Assembly (NCBI RefSeq): GCF_003710915.1
Contig: NZ_RHHR01000015.1
Coordinates: 62,001-126,000 of the forward strand
Length of the DNA: 64,000 nucleotides
Source: Brevibacillus invocatus
Lineage (GTDB): Bacteria; Bacillota; Bacilli; Brevibacillales; Brevibacillaceae
Reading direction: 5' to 3'
Below are positions 34,793-43,979 of the stretch, in pieces; the first letter of the stretch is position 1, and each line of letters opens with the position of its first letter. The translations under genes were made by a program, and so were the position numbers. The notes below the pieces were generated by a model. The model made no database searches. It was not told where the DNA came from and saw only the letters and a program-made list of their open reading frames with translations.

Positions 34793-36292
34793 TTATTCAG
34801 CCGCCATGCTGCTTTCCTTGAGAATAACGTCATGCGCGCCGCCTTCGACCAGGCTGGTCGCAGAGACGAGTGTAATTCTTGCCTTTTGCTGCAATTCAGG
34901 AATCGAGAGCGAACCGCAGTTGCACATGGTGGATTTCACTTTGTTCAAGGTTCTGTCCAGATTCTCGCGCAGGGTTCCCGCGTAAGGAACGTAAGAGTCT
35001 ACCCCTTCTTCAAAGACGAGGCTTTGCTTGCCGCCTGTGTCGTAACGCTGCCAGTTGCGTGCGCGGTTGGAGCCTTCACCCCAGTATTCTTTTACGAAGT
35101 TGTTCCCGATTTTGACCTTTTTGGTTGGACTTTCATCGAAACGGGCGAAGTAACGGCCCAGCATGACGAAATCAGCGCCCATGGCCAGAGCGAGAGTTAC
35201 GTGATAATCGTGTACGATACCGCCATCGGAGCAGATCGGGACATAGATGCCTGTTTCCTTGAAGTATTCGTCACGAGCAGCTGCCACTTCGATGACAGCA
35301 GATGCTTGTCCGCGCCCGATCCCTTTTTGCTCGCGTGTGATGCAGATCGAGCCGCCGCCGATCCCTACTTTGATGAAATCCGCACCAGCTTCGACCAGGT
35401 AGCGGAAACCTTCCTTGTCTACTACGTTTCCAGCGCCAATCGCCACGTTGAAGTTGGCTTTCACGTATTCGACCGTTTCCTTTTGCCATTCACTAAAGCC
35501 GTCCGAAGAGTCGATCACGAGAACGTCTACGCCCGCCTCGACGAGGGCAGGTACGCGTTCCTTGTAATCCTTGGTATTGATCCCTGCGCCGACGATGTAG
35601 CTCTTGTTGGCATCCAGCAGAGAGAGAGGATTGTTTTTGCGAGAGTCATAGTCTTTGCGGAAGACCAGGAACTCGAGGTTTTGATTTTCATCCACGATTG
35701 GCAGACAGTTCAGCTTGTGCTCCCAGATGAGGTCGTTTGCTTCGGACAAGGTCGTGCCAGATTTGGCGTAAATCAGGGAGGAGAAAGGTGTCATGATTTC
35801 GCTAACCTTTTTATCAAGGGAGTCGCGGCTGATCCGATAGTCGCGGCCAGTCACGATGCCGAGCAGCTTGCCTTTCGCAGTGCCGTCTTCTGTGACCGCG
35901 CAGGTAGAGTGTCCGGTCAATTCTTTCAGATCCAGGATGTCCTTGAGGGTCTGGTCAGGTGTCAGATTGGATTTACTGACAACAAATCCAGCCTTGTATG
36001 CTTTTACCTTGCGGACCATCGTCGCCTGACTTTCAACAGATTGTGAACCGAAAATAAAGGAAATACCGCCACATCGAGCCAGAGCTACCGCCATATGATG
36101 GTCGGATACAGCTTGCATGACTGCAGATGAGAACGGTATGTTGAGGGAGATAGCTGGTTTTTCCCCTTTTTTAAACTTAGTAATCGGGGTGGACAAATCT
36201 ACATTAGCGGGTGTGCATTCCTTGGTTGTGAGATTAGGAAGCAACAAAAACTCGTTGAAGGTCCGGGATGGTTCGTTGTAATAGGTTGCCAA
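34793..36292 (-). CDS. IMP dehydrogenase, Tritrichomonas-like type
   Basis: A 499-aa enzyme oxidising IMP to XMP with NAD. The catalytic loop is [13 protein letters not shown] with Cys317, and the flap carries ARNWQRYD with Arg416/Tyr417. A CBS-domain subdomain inserts at about 110-220. The overall sequence ([57 protein letters not shown]) matches, as I remember it, the Tritrichomonas foetus enzyme along its whole length and not the canonical Bacillus GuaB. Start is TTG 36292, 8 nt after GGAGG. A second, housekeeping guaB is expected elsewhere in the genome. Isolated, convergent with the aldo/keto reductase. Confidence 0.92.
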   Translation of the reverse strand: MATYYNEPSRTFNEFLLLPNLTTKECTPANVDLSTPITKFKKGEKPAISLNIPFSSAVMQAVSDHHMAVALARCGGISFIFGSQSVESQATMVRKVKAYKAGFVVSKSNLTPDQTLKDILDLKELTGHSTCAVTEDGTAKGKLLGIVTGRDYRISRDSLDKKVSEIMTPFSSLIYAKSGTTLSEANDLIWEHKLNCLPIVDENQNLEFLVFRKDYDSRKNNPLSLLDANKSYIVGAGINTKDYKERVPALVEAGVDVLVIDSSDGFSEWQKETVEYVKANFNVAIGAGNVVDKEGFRYLVEAGADFIKVGIGGGSICITREQKGIGRGQASAVIEVAAARDEYFKETGIYVPICSDGGIVHDYHVTLALAMGADFVMLGRYFARFDESPTKKVKIGNNFVKEYWGEGSNRARNWQRYDTGGKQSLVFEEGVDSYVPYAGTLRENLDRTLNKVKSTMCNCGSLSIPELQQKARITLVSATSLVEGGAHDVILKESSMAAE

Positions 36293-36348
36293 GATTCTCT
36301 CCTCCTGAAAGTTCTCTCATGAAAATTTTTGATCGATCAAAAAGTATG

Positions 36349-36385
36349 TGGTACGCCAAAAATCTTGGCGTGGCCAAGTGTTCTA
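36349..36385. repeat. Partial copy of the 109-bp repeat (right-end hairpin only)
   Basis: ACGCCAAAAATCTTGGCGTG followed by GCCAAGTGTTCTAA resembles the last ~37 bp of the repeats at 60361 and 61634 (CCGCCAAAAGCTTGGCGTAG, GCCAAGTATTCTAA). It lies in the divergent region between the IMPDH and GNAT genes. Confidence 0.6.
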
Positions 36386-36445
36386 ATCATGGTAACTTTG
36401 AAGTGGAAAGACGTCAATAGGGAATTCAAGAATGGGGTGTATTTC

Positions 36446-37237
36446 ATGTTTGTGTGGGACGAAAAGTCGGGGCAGGTTGATATGAAAGGCCATGTGCCAT
36501 TGGAAAATGCTTTCATCTTATATGGAAATCTTTTTGTTCGACCCGAGCGGTGCGTGAGTCTGATCGATGATAGCAAAGAGGCAGGGAGAATCGCAGCGAT
36601 CGGTTCCTATCTAAAGGGCTTGCCTTTTCATGCCTTCACGATTCACGTCGACGAGGAAGTGGAGGAGTACGATGTGGTAGGGATGCTGGAGCGTTTGCGT
36701 ACGGAGGTGGCGATCACCACACCAGCAGGGTCTACCACCTCCATTTTCACGGTACCAGAGAAGCTCCTGAAGAAGCTGCGCATCCCCCATATGCAATCAC
36801 AACGCACCATGCTGCTGAAAAAGCTGACATATCCAGCACGACTGCTGCCACAAGGTGAATCACGGCTGATTACAGAGGCGGATGTCGATGCCATCACCAG
36901 CATGACACCAAAAATCGGCATGACGAGCTTTCAACCGAACAAACTTCTCGAGATGCCGCACTTGGGGCTATTTGATGGAACGAAGCCTGTCGCTTTGGCA
37001 GGATTTCATATCTATAAGGAAGAGTTTGTGGAGATTGGAAACATCGGAACCTTACCTGACTATCAGGGAAAGGGCCTGGCCACACAGATCACGTCTGATA
37101 TTAGCCGGATCGGTCTGGAGAAATCGGACAAGGTCTACCTATGCGTATTCGAAGATAACCTGCCTGCGATTCGTGTCTATGAAAAGCTGGGGTTTACAAC
37201 CGTGGAGCGGTATGTATTTGTGAGCTTTTTGTTCTAG
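36446..37237 (+). CDS. GNAT-family N-acetyltransferase
   Basis: A 263-aa protein with a C-terminal GNAT domain: IGNIGTLPDYQGKGLATQITSDI is the acetyl-CoA-binding motif A, and DNLPAIRVYEKLGFTTVERYVF is motif B. The N-terminal ~130 residues are of a kind found in two-domain GNATs and have no recognised motif. ATG 36446 is chosen because GGGGTG lies six nt upstream; an in-frame ATG at 36389 is possible but close to a repeat remnant and lacks a good site. Substrate unknown. Its stop codon overlaps the stop of a convergent 37-aa gene. Confidence 0.85.
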   Translation: MFVWDEKSGQVDMKGHVPLENAFILYGNLFVRPERCVSLIDDSKEAGRIAAIGSYLKGLPFHAFTIHVDEEVEEYDVVGMLERLRTEVAITTPAGSTTSIFTVPEKLLKKLRIPHMQSQRTMLLKKLTYPARLLPQGESRLITEADVDAITSMTPKIGMTSFQPNKLLEMPHLGLFDGTKPVALAGFHIYKEEFVEIGNIGTLPDYQGKGLATQITSDISRIGLEKSDKVYLCVFEDNLPAIRVYEKLGFTTVERYVFVSFLF

Positions 37238-37347
37238 GAACCGGATGTCAGTACAAAATTAACGATGCCGATACAGACGAGCAGACCCAGCAAAAATATG
37301 AAACCGTACCCGATCAGCAGAATCATTTTTTCAATCTCTCTGTTCAT
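37234..37347 (-). CDS. Small single-pass membrane protein (37 aa)
   Basis: ATG 37347 with an excellent ribosome binding site (AAGGGGGAGACAGG) opens a 37-codon frame: NREIEKMI, then a hydrophobic span LLIGYGFIFLLGLLVCIGIVN, and a short FVLTSGS tail. Its stop overlaps by two bases the stop of the convergent GNAT gene. The ribosome site and clean membrane helix make it a credible small gene; function unknown. Confidence 0.6.
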   Translation of the reverse strand: MNREIEKMILLIGYGFIFLLGLLVCIGIVNFVLTSGS

Positions 37348-37429
37348 CCTGTCTCCCCCTTAAAGTGAGTCGCGCAAGTATTTGGAAATATTTTACTAAA
37401 AGATATCCGAAGACACAATGGGTGCAAAG

Positions 37430-37726
37430 TCATGCAGGCTGCCGGGATCGACTGGCAGCCTTTGCGTCGTGTGATACTAGGATTCTAGCAAGTCGGACCA
37501 GGCCTCTTTTAACAGGTAAGAGAATGATCAGAATAAAAAAGGGATAAACCATCATAGCTCCTAATGACAAAAGACCTGTCGCTGGATTGGGATCGTCACC
37601 GCCGTAGGTGATGGGAAACAGCCTGGCGAACACATAAATAAAAAAGATAAAGTATGGAAGCCACAGAACGGTTGTCCAATAAGCACTTTGAATATGAAGA
37701 CGGATGAAATAGACAATCAGTTACAT
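37430..37726 (-). pseudogene. Small two-TM membrane protein with stop at codon 2
   Basis: The frame ending at 37430 encodes two good membrane helices (TTVLWLPYFIFFIYVFARLFP and SLGAMMVYPFFILIILLPV) joined by an ITYGGDDPNPATG loop. It stays open up to CTG 37720, immediately preceded in frame by TAA (37723-37721) and ATG (37726-37724), with GGAAAGG just upstream. The simplest reading is an original ATG-nAA start region whose second codon has become TAA. A GTG at 37633 could restart translation but would cut into the first helix and has no clear ribosome site. Function unknown. Confidence 0.4.
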
Positions 37727-37755
37727 GTAACCTTTCCGAAGTAGAACAAACCCAA

Positions 37756-37792
37756 GAAGACCCTGTTCTCACAAAAATGAGAGAGGGTCTTC
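37756..37792 (-). terminator. Terminator after the two-component operon
   Basis: GAAGACCCT (37756-37764) pairs with AGGGTCTTC (37784-37792) with an inner TCTCA/TGAGA stem. It lies 21 nt beyond the kinase stop on the minus strand. Confidence 0.7.
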
Positions 37793-37812
37793 CCTGATGT
37801 CTGATACCGTTC

Positions 37813-39213
37813 CTAGCTCAAGCTCTTCACCGGAACCGTCATCGTAAAGCACGGTCCGTCCGCTGTATTCTCAGCGACAATCGTTCCGCCATGCGCCTCA
37901 AATACGGCGCGGGCAATCGCCAGTCCCAGTCCGTGCTTTCCGGACTTCCCTTTGCGAAAGCGCTGGAACAATTGAGGGAGCAGAGCTTCCTCGATCGGTG
38001 GTCCGTCGTTGGAGATGGTGACGATGACCTGCTGCCCTGCTTGCTTTCCGGTGATGTTCAAGCGGCTTTTGGCATAGCGAAGCTGGTTTTCCATGATATT
38101 GACAAAGGCCGTACTCAGCTGTTCGCCATCGCCCTCCATGACCAGCTCAGGGGGAAGCTTCAGCTCCCACTCGACTTGCGGGTTCAGGACGGACAGGCGC
38201 ACCTTCAGCAGCTTAAACATCTCGCTCAGATCTACACGTCCCATCTGCATCATCTGTGCGACGGATTCAATCTTGGTCAGATAGAGCAGCTGGCCGACTA
38301 CTTTTTCCAGTCGTTTGCTCTCTTCCATGATGATCGTCAGTCCTTTTTCTGCCTGCGGTCCTTGAAAGACGCCCTCGATCAGGCCTTGCGTATAGCCCTG
38401 GATCGCCATGATCGGTGTCTTCAGCTCATGGGAGATGTTCTGGATAAAGTGTCGCTGGGACTCATCGTATTCCTTCAGCTGATTTTTCATGGAATCAAAG
38501 GATCGGGCCAGCTGTCCAATCTCGTCCCCGCGGTCCATCGCCAGCGGAATATCGAACTGACGGCGGGCAATTTTTTTGCACAGCTCCTCCAGACTGCGCA
38601 GCGGTTTGCTCAAGTAACCGCTAAACCAGACAGCCAACAGCCAGCTGACCAAAAGCAGCAGACTGAATACCAAAAGGAACTGACGGGTCAGAATGGAATT
38701 GATCTGATTGAGCTCCTGTTCCTTGGAAAACAGCACGATATAGTAGGGAAAGCCGTGGTAGTCCATCTTTTTGCTGACGAACAGGTAGCTCTCGTCAGCA
38801 CGGTCCAGCTCCCCATGCTGAATTCGCCCGGACGGATGGGAGGCAGCCTCTCGGAAGAGGTCCATACTGTCCTGATAGGTAATCTGTCCGCTGCTACGGC
38901 TGCCCAGATGACGTCCATCGATCGAGTAGACGATCATGTCAAAAGAGTACTCGTAGCGGGAGAGCAGCAGCTGCAAAAAGTACGGGGCTGAAGACGGTAT
39001 CGTAAGCAGCTCGTTCTTTTCATTGAAGGTAATATGCTCGGACAAGGAGAACAGCTCATCTTCTAGCAAAGCGTACGTGTTGTTCACCAGGTACTGCTTG
39101 ACGGCAAACGGATAACCGATTCCCAGCCCCACGCCCAGCACACTGGTCAACAGCATGAACAAAATCAAAATTTGCCGGGAGAGCGGCAGGTTTTTCAGAC
39201 GGAATTTGCTCAT
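37813..39213 (-). CDS. Sensor histidine kinase (HAMP, HisKA, HATPase)
   Basis: A 466-aa membrane kinase. TM1 is at about 13-35, an extracytoplasmic sensor region spans about 36-175, TM2 about 178-198, then HAMP (about 199-252), the phospho-acceptor His262 in QNISHELKTPIMAIQGY, and an HATPase_c domain with ENQLRYA (N box) and HGLGLAIARAVFEAHGG (G2). It phosphorylates the upstream-encoded OmpR-type regulator; the two genes overlap by 4 nt (ATGA). Signal unknown. Architecture resembles BaeS/CssS-type envelope-stress kinases, but that is only a similarity of layout. Confidence 0.93.
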   Translation of the reverse strand: MSKFRLKNLPLSRQILILFMLLTSVLGVGLGIGYPFAVKQYLVNNTYALLEDELFSLSEHITFNEKNELLTIPSSAPYFLQLLLSRYEYSFDMIVYSIDGRHLGSRSSGQITYQDSMDLFREAASHPSGRIQHGELDRADESYLFVSKKMDYHGFPYYIVLFSKEQELNQINSILTRQFLLVFSLLLLVSWLLAVWFSGYLSKPLRSLEELCKKIARRQFDIPLAMDRGDEIGQLARSFDSMKNQLKEYDESQRHFIQNISHELKTPIMAIQGYTQGLIEGVFQGPQAEKGLTIIMEESKRLEKVVGQLLYLTKIESVAQMMQMGRVDLSEMFKLLKVRLSVLNPQVEWELKLPPELVMEGDGEQLSTAFVNIMENQLRYAKSRLNITGKQAGQQVIVTISNDGPPIEEALLPQLFQRFRKGKSGKHGLGLAIARAVFEAHGGTIVAENTADGPCFTMTVPVKSLS

Positions 39214-39911
39214 GTGCGTGTCAGGCGATAGCCGAAGCCGTAGACGGTCTCCAGCGGGAGCTTGCTCATTTTCTTGCGGATTCGTTTGACCAGATCATCT
39301 ACAGCACGATCCGACCCGATGTAATCCTCCCCCCAGATTGAGGTGAGAATCTGCTCGCGGTTGAGAGCCATCCCCTGATTGTGCAGGAGGTAGATGATGA
39401 GTTCAAACTCCTTGGTGGTCAAATCCAGCAGCTCTTCGCCTTCCTTCACCTGCCGTCCTTTTTCGGAAATCATATACGGTCCAATCGTCACCCAGTCTTG
39501 AAAGGTTTGGGAAGGAGCAGCCGGATTGACTCCGTTTTCGTAAATGCGCTGTAGCAGCTTTTTCGCCCGGATGACCAGCTCCCGGGGAAGAAACGGCTTG
39601 GCCAGGTAGTCGTCGCTGCCCAGCTCCAGTCCAATGATTTTATCGACATCCTGATCGCGAGCCGAAATGAAGATGATCGGCACATTGGATTTCTGACGGA
39701 TCAAGCGCAGCAGCTCGTAGCCGTCAATGTCTGGCATCATGATGTCGAGTATCCATAAATGAGGCTGCTGTTCCTCTTCCAGAACAGACAGTACCTCGGT
39801 TCCATTCGCAAATGCCCTTACCTGTAAACCAGCGTTTTGCAAGTAGGATTGCAATAGCTCCAATAGATTGGTTTCGTCGTCCACAAGATAGACGAGGTAG
39901 GGAGTATCCAC
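39210..39911 (-). CDS. OmpR/PhoB-family response regulator
   Basis: A 233-aa regulator: receiver domain with acidic pocket D11-D12-E13, phospho-acceptor Asp56 in WILDIMMPDIDG and the conserved Lys in LAKPF, followed by a winged-helix output domain (DLTTKEFELIIYLL ... DDLVKRIRKKM). GTG 39911 has GAGGG seven nt upstream and is preferred to ATG 39935. Forms an operon with the kinase that follows. Targets unknown. Confidence 0.93.
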   Translation of the reverse strand: MDTPYLVYLVDDETNLLELLQSYLQNAGLQVRAFANGTEVLSVLEEEQQPHLWILDIMMPDIDGYELLRLIRQKSNVPIIFISARDQDVDKIIGLELGSDDYLAKPFLPRELVIRAKKLLQRIYENGVNPAAPSQTFQDWVTIGPYMISEKGRQVKEGEELLDLTTKEFELIIYLLHNQGMALNREQILTSIWGEDYIGSDRAVDDLVKRIRKKMSKLPLETVYGFGYRLTRT

Positions 39912-40070
39912 GGTGCATCCCTCGCTTTGCATCACTCTTTTTCTTCATTGTAGCATAGGAAAAACATGATGTGTGGGAGGGGCGTATGAGAATCGTGGAA
40001 AACATGTGGAAGCAGGATTCACTATAGTGGAAGCGAAAAAGAAGTAGAGAACCCAGGAAGGAGCGATTCC

Positions 40071-41126
40071 ATGCAACGAAACATCAAATCATCTCTCGTA
40101 CTGCTCTCACTGCTGCTGCTCACCGCATGCACCGGACAACCTGTTGTCGAGGTTGAGCCCAAACCAGTGCCAGAACAGCCGCCCGCTCCCGTCGTTGAAA
40201 CCCCTGTCGTGGAAGAACCAAAGCTTCCCTACATATCGCCTTTGACAGGATTGGGCTCCAATCAGCCACCCGAACAGCGACCGATCATGGTCATGATCAA
40301 CAATGCCCCGCCTGCACGACCGCAGACTGGCTTGAATCAGGCAGACATGATTTACGAAGTGCTGGCGGAGGGGGAAATGACCCGTTTTCTCACCCTCTAT
40401 CAAAGTCAAAAGCCGGAAGTGATCGGACCCGTCCGCAGTATCCGACCTTATTTTATCCAATTGGGTGTCGGATTTGACGCCGTACTGATCCATGCTGGAG
40501 GAAGCCAGGAAGCCTTGAATACCTTGGCCCGCTCAGACTACAGCCATCTCGACGAAATTCCCAACGGTCGCTATTTCTGGAGGGAGCAATTCCGCAAGAT
40601 GCCGCACAATCTCTATACCAAGATAGAGCTGATCGAACAAGCCATGCTGGACAAGGGAATGCGGACGACAGCGGAGCCAGTGCACTTTTCATTTCTTCCC
40701 GAGGATGCCGTGATCACAGAGGGAGAGCCTGCGACATCGATTGAGATTATCTTCCATTCCCTGAACAAGGCAGGCTTTCATTACGATGCCGAGAAGAAAA
40801 AATACATGCGTCTCACGGAAGGCAAGCCGCATATCGATCTGAGCGACAACGAGCAGCTCACAGCGACCAACGTACTCGTCATTTCGTCCAAGCACCGTGT
40901 TCTGGACAGCGAAGGCAGACGTCAGGTGGACGTAGTGGGGCCAGGAGACGGATACCTGTTCCAGCAGGGAAAAGCCAAGAAGATCAAATGGAAGCGCAGC
41001 AACGGCGTCATCAAAGCGTATGCGGATGAAGCGATGACGCAAGAAATACCGCTTTTGCCAGGCCAAACCTGGGTAGAGATCGTACCAAATTCTCCTGGAC
41101 TTGCCCAGTCATTGAAATTTCAGTAG
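40071..41126 (+). CDS. yerB: YerB-like lipoprotein (DUF3048)
   Basis: A 351-aa lipoprotein: signal peptide with lipobox LTAC (Cys20), a Pro/Val/Glu-rich linker (22-50), then the DUF3048 core beginning PLTGLGSNQPPEQRPIMVMINNAPPARPQTGLNQ-like, including FLTLYQSQKPEVIGPVRSIRPY. B. subtilis yerB lies between yerA and yerC, as here apart from the inserted blocks. Function not established; surface-anchored. ATG 40071 follows AGGAAGGAG. Confidence 0.9.
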   Translation: MQRNIKSSLVLLSLLLLTACTGQPVVEVEPKPVPEQPPAPVVETPVVEEPKLPYISPLTGLGSNQPPEQRPIMVMINNAPPARPQTGLNQADMIYEVLAEGEMTRFLTLYQSQKPEVIGPVRSIRPYFIQLGVGFDAVLIHAGGSQEALNTLARSDYSHLDEIPNGRYFWREQFRKMPHNLYTKIELIEQAMLDKGMRTTAEPVHFSFLPEDAVITEGEPATSIEIIFHSLNKAGFHYDAEKKKYMRLTEGKPHIDLSDNEQLTATNVLVISSKHRVLDSEGRRQVDVVGPGDGYLFQQGKAKKIKWKRSNGVIKAYADEAMTQEIPLLPGQTWVEIVPNSPGLAQSLKFQ

Positions 41127-41234
41127 GGGCTTGCAGCCTCCCCCTGTTTCTTTTATGATTAAAGCTAGGACTTTAGCGCTTAAAAATTTCACAGTGGGAA
41201 ATTGGAGACGTATTCATAAATTGGGGTGAATGGC

Positions 41235-41525
41235 ATGCAACTGGAGAAATTGAAAGGGAAAGGGATCGAACAGCTTTTTGAAGCCGTCCTTTCCTTGGAA
41301 ACAATGGAAGAGTGCTATCAATTTTTCGACGATCTGTGCACGGTTAACGAAATGCAATCGCTCGCTCAGCGCTTGGAAGTAGCGCGTATGCTTCGCAAAG
41401 GCTTTACCTACAATCAGATTGAAGCAGAGACTGGTGCAAGTACAGCGACTATCTCGCGTGTCAAGCGTTGCCTGAACTATGGCAATGACGGCTATCAGAT
41501 GGCGCTGGAGCGGATCGGAAAATAG
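41235..41525 (+). CDS. yerC: YerC, TrpR-like DNA-binding protein
   Basis: A 96-aa helical protein with the TrpR/YerC-YecD fold: LTMEEC-like region, then QSLAQRLEVARMLRKGFTYNQIEAETGASTATISRVKRCLNYG containing the helix-turn-helix. ATG 41235 follows TTGGGGTG; a GTG nine bases earlier is in frame. pcrB follows after 13 nt, as in B. subtilis. Regulatory targets unknown. Confidence 0.93.
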   Translation: MQLEKLKGKGIEQLFEAVLSLETMEECYQFFDDLCTVNEMQSLAQRLEVARMLRKGFTYNQIEAETGASTATISRVKRCLNYGNDGYQMALERIGK

Positions 41526-41538
41526 GGAGGCAGCATCG

Positions 41539-42228
41539 TTGATTGATTATCGTGGCTGGCGCCATGTTTTTAAGCTGGACCCGGATAAAACCATAGGAGA
41601 CGAGGCACTGGAAGCGATCTGCGAATCGGGAACAGACGCGATCATCGTAGGCGGTACGTACGGTGTGACGTTTGACAACACGTTGGAGCTGATGTCGCGC
41701 ATTCGGCGCTACGCCGTTGTGACGGTGCTGGAGATCTCCTCACTGGAAGCAGTGGTTCCAGGCTTTGATTCGTATTTTGTTCCGCTCGTGCTCAATGCAG
41801 GCGACCCAGACATGCTGTTTGCCCCGCATGTGTCGGGGCTTCTCGCTTACGGGTCTTATATTCATTGGGATGAGATCATTACCGAGGGATATTTGATCGC
41901 CAACCCGGATGCTGGAGTAGCCGAACGAACCCAGGCAGGTCCGATTCAGGATGCTGCGACGGCCAAGGCATACGCACAGGTAGCCACCCGTATTTGCCGC
42001 TTGCCGATCGTTTACCTGGAGTACAGCGGAAAATACGGCGATCCTGATGTCGTGCGGGGCTGCAGGGCAGGCGTACATGAGGCGCATTTCTTTTATGGAG
42101 GGGGCATCCGCACCCCTGAGCAGGCTGCTGAGATGGCGGCGATTGCCGACACGATCGTCGTGGGGAATCTGATCTACGAAGATTTGTCGGCGGCATTGGC
42201 CACTGTCGCTGCGGTGAAGAGGCCCTAA
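41539..42228 (+). CDS. pcrB: Heptaprenylglyceryl phosphate synthase
   Basis: A 229-aa TIM-barrel prenyltransferase that joins heptaprenyl diphosphate to glycerol-1-phosphate, producing an archaeal-type ether lipid in Bacilli. Motifs matching B. subtilis PcrB: WRHVFKLDPDK at the start, ICESGTDAIIVGGT, EGYLIANPDA, VYLEYSGKYGDP and the phosphate-binding HFFYGGGIRTPEQ with VVGNLIYED. TTG 41539 follows GGGAGG and gives the family N-terminus. In B. subtilis pcrA follows directly; here a 9.8-kb block separates them. Confidence 0.95.
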   Translation: MIDYRGWRHVFKLDPDKTIGDEALEAICESGTDAIIVGGTYGVTFDNTLELMSRIRRYAVVTVLEISSLEAVVPGFDSYFVPLVLNAGDPDMLFAPHVSGLLAYGSYIHWDEIITEGYLIANPDAGVAERTQAGPIQDAATAKAYAQVATRICRLPIVYLEYSGKYGDPDVVRGCRAGVHEAHFFYGGGIRTPEQAAEMAAIADTIVVGNLIYEDLSAALATVAAVKRP

Positions 42229-42236
42229 CAGAAGAA

Positions 42237-42270
42237 GTCGAGTGATCCATGGGGATTGCTCGGCTTTTTT
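42237..42270 (+). terminator. Terminator after pcrB
   Basis: GTCGAG-TG-ATCC (42237-42248) pairs with GGAT-TG-CTCGGC (42253-42264) and is followed by TTTTTT. Confidence 0.85.
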
Positions 42271-42364
42271 CTTTTTACCCCTCGACATCTTTCCTTTCTA
42301 CCCATCATAAGAAGGAAAAAAATAGGTGCTCGTGGTAGAAGTAGAGCAACGAGGAGGTGCTCCC

Positions 42365-43975
42365 ATGTACAAATTGCTACTGGTTGATGACGAGGAGGAT
42401 GTCAGGGAAGGGGTCAGCCAAGAGATCGATTGGGAAGGCTTTGGCTTTCAGATTGCAGCGAAAGCGGAGAATGGAAAAGAAGCGTGGGAGCTGGTCGAAA
42501 GGCTGAGACCCGATCTGGTCGTGACCGATATCAAGATGCCCTTCATGGACGGCCTTCAGCTGGCGGGCTTGATTCGCGAGCACTATCCTGCGACACGGAT
42601 CATGATTCTGACTGGTTTTGACGAGTTTGACTACGCCCAAAAAGCAGTCAGGCTCGATATAGACGAATATGTACTGAAGCCTTTTTCAGCGGTGGAGCTG
42701 ATCGAGGGACTGCTCAAGGTCAAAAAGCGGATGGATGAAGAAGCAGCTTACCGGGAGAACGTCCAGCTTTTGCGGGAGAGCTATGAGAAAAGCCTGCCTG
42801 TCTTACGCGAGGTCTTTCTCACCTCGCTGATGAGCGCGAACAAGCTGACGAGGGCAGAAATCATGGAAAAAGCCAGAGAATACGGAATCAAGCTGGGTGC
42901 CAGCGCCTATCTGGTAGCAACCCTCTGTCTGGACGAGAGGAACCAGGAAGATCGGCAGCTTTGTCTGTTTGCGGTCAAAAACATCGCACAGGAATACCTC
43001 GGCAGCTCCTGCCCGGCCCTGCTTTTTCACCACAACGATCAGCTGGTGCTGCTGTTTCTAGCCGATGATGCTGACAACGAACGGAAGCTGTACCAACGCA
43101 TACAGCCTGTACTCGAAGAAATTCGACGGACGGTAGACAAGTACATGAGCTTTACGGTGACGATTGGGATCGGGACCACGGTCCATGATTTGACCGAACT
43201 GGCTTATTCCTATGAGAATGCGATGCTCGCTCTCGATTACAAGGCGATTCTCGGCAACAATCAGCTCCTGTTCCTGGAAGATGTAGAACAACATACGCGA
43301 GAGAAGCTGCGCTTTGACGAGAGGAAGGAGCATGAGCTGGTTCGCTGCATCAAAATGGGAACCTATCCAGAATTGATGACGGTGATGGATGAGCTGTTTC
43401 GCGAGGTGGAGCAAGGACATGTAGCGATTCAGGAATATCGCATTTACCTCCTGGAGATCGTAACCACCATTTTAAAGACGGCCAAGCGTACAGAGAGCGA
43501 GTCAGATACAAGCCAGGAGTGGGGAGGAGCATCGGACTTTCTCGCGGAGATCTCCACCTGCAACAACCTGGAAGAGGCCAAACAGATCCTCACCCTGACT
43601 TGCCAAAAGATCATGACGCGCATCGCTGCTGGTCGACACTCCAGCAACAAGCGGCTGGTAGATCAGGCTATCGACTACACCCACAGGCACTACCAGTCTC
43701 CCGACATATCCATCCACAGAATATGTGCTGCCCTGCATATCAGCCCCGGCTATTTCAGCAGTCTCTTCAAAAAAGAAACCAACATGACCTTCGTGACCTA
43801 CCTGCAATCGCTTCGCATGGAAAAGGCACAGGAGCTTTTGCGCACGACGGATCTGAAAACCTTCGAAATCGCCGAACGAGTCGGCTTTACGGATTCCAAC
43901 TACTTCAGCTTTTGCTTCCGCAAGCACGTCGGCATCTCAGCCAAAGCATACCGAAATGAAGTTCTAGAGGGGTAG
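42365..43975 (+). CDS. AraC-type response regulator (YesN family)
   Basis: A 536-aa cytosolic regulator. The receiver domain (1-120) has DDEED and phospho-acceptor Asp55 in VVTDIKMPFMDG, a degenerate GGDEF/cyclase-like central region follows, and the last ~100 residues form a double helix-turn-helix AraC domain (ISIHRICAALHISPGYFSSLFKKE, TFEIAERVGFTDSNYFSFCFRKH). ATG 42365 follows AGGAGGTG. It is the first gene of a six-gene sugar-sensing and uptake cluster and is expected to activate the mgl genes when phosphorylated by the next gene product. Confidence 0.93.
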   Translation: MYKLLLVDDEEDVREGVSQEIDWEGFGFQIAAKAENGKEAWELVERLRPDLVVTDIKMPFMDGLQLAGLIREHYPATRIMILTGFDEFDYAQKAVRLDIDEYVLKPFSAVELIEGLLKVKKRMDEEAAYRENVQLLRESYEKSLPVLREVFLTSLMSANKLTRAEIMEKAREYGIKLGASAYLVATLCLDERNQEDRQLCLFAVKNIAQEYLGSSCPALLFHHNDQLVLLFLADDADNERKLYQRIQPVLEEIRRTVDKYMSFTVTIGIGTTVHDLTELAYSYENAMLALDYKAILGNNQLLFLEDVEQHTREKLRFDERKEHELVRCIKMGTYPELMTVMDELFREVEQGHVAIQEYRIYLLEIVTTILKTAKRTESESDTSQEWGGASDFLAEISTCNNLEEAKQILTLTCQKIMTRIAAGRHSSNKRLVDQAIDYTHRHYQSPDISIHRICAALHISPGYFSSLFKKETNMTFVTYLQSLRMEKAQELLRTTDLKTFEIAERVGFTDSNYFSFCFRKHVGISAKAYRNEVLEG

Positions 43976-43979
43976 GCGG

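Noticed and set aside
34832-36046. 404-codon plus-strand frame opposite the IMPDH gene
   Set aside because: Antisense shadow of a gene with complete IMPDH active-site motifs.
37891-38991. 366-codon plus-strand frame opposite the histidine kinase
   Set aside because: Antisense to HAMP, H box and HATPase motifs that clearly belong to the minus strand; low-complexity composition.
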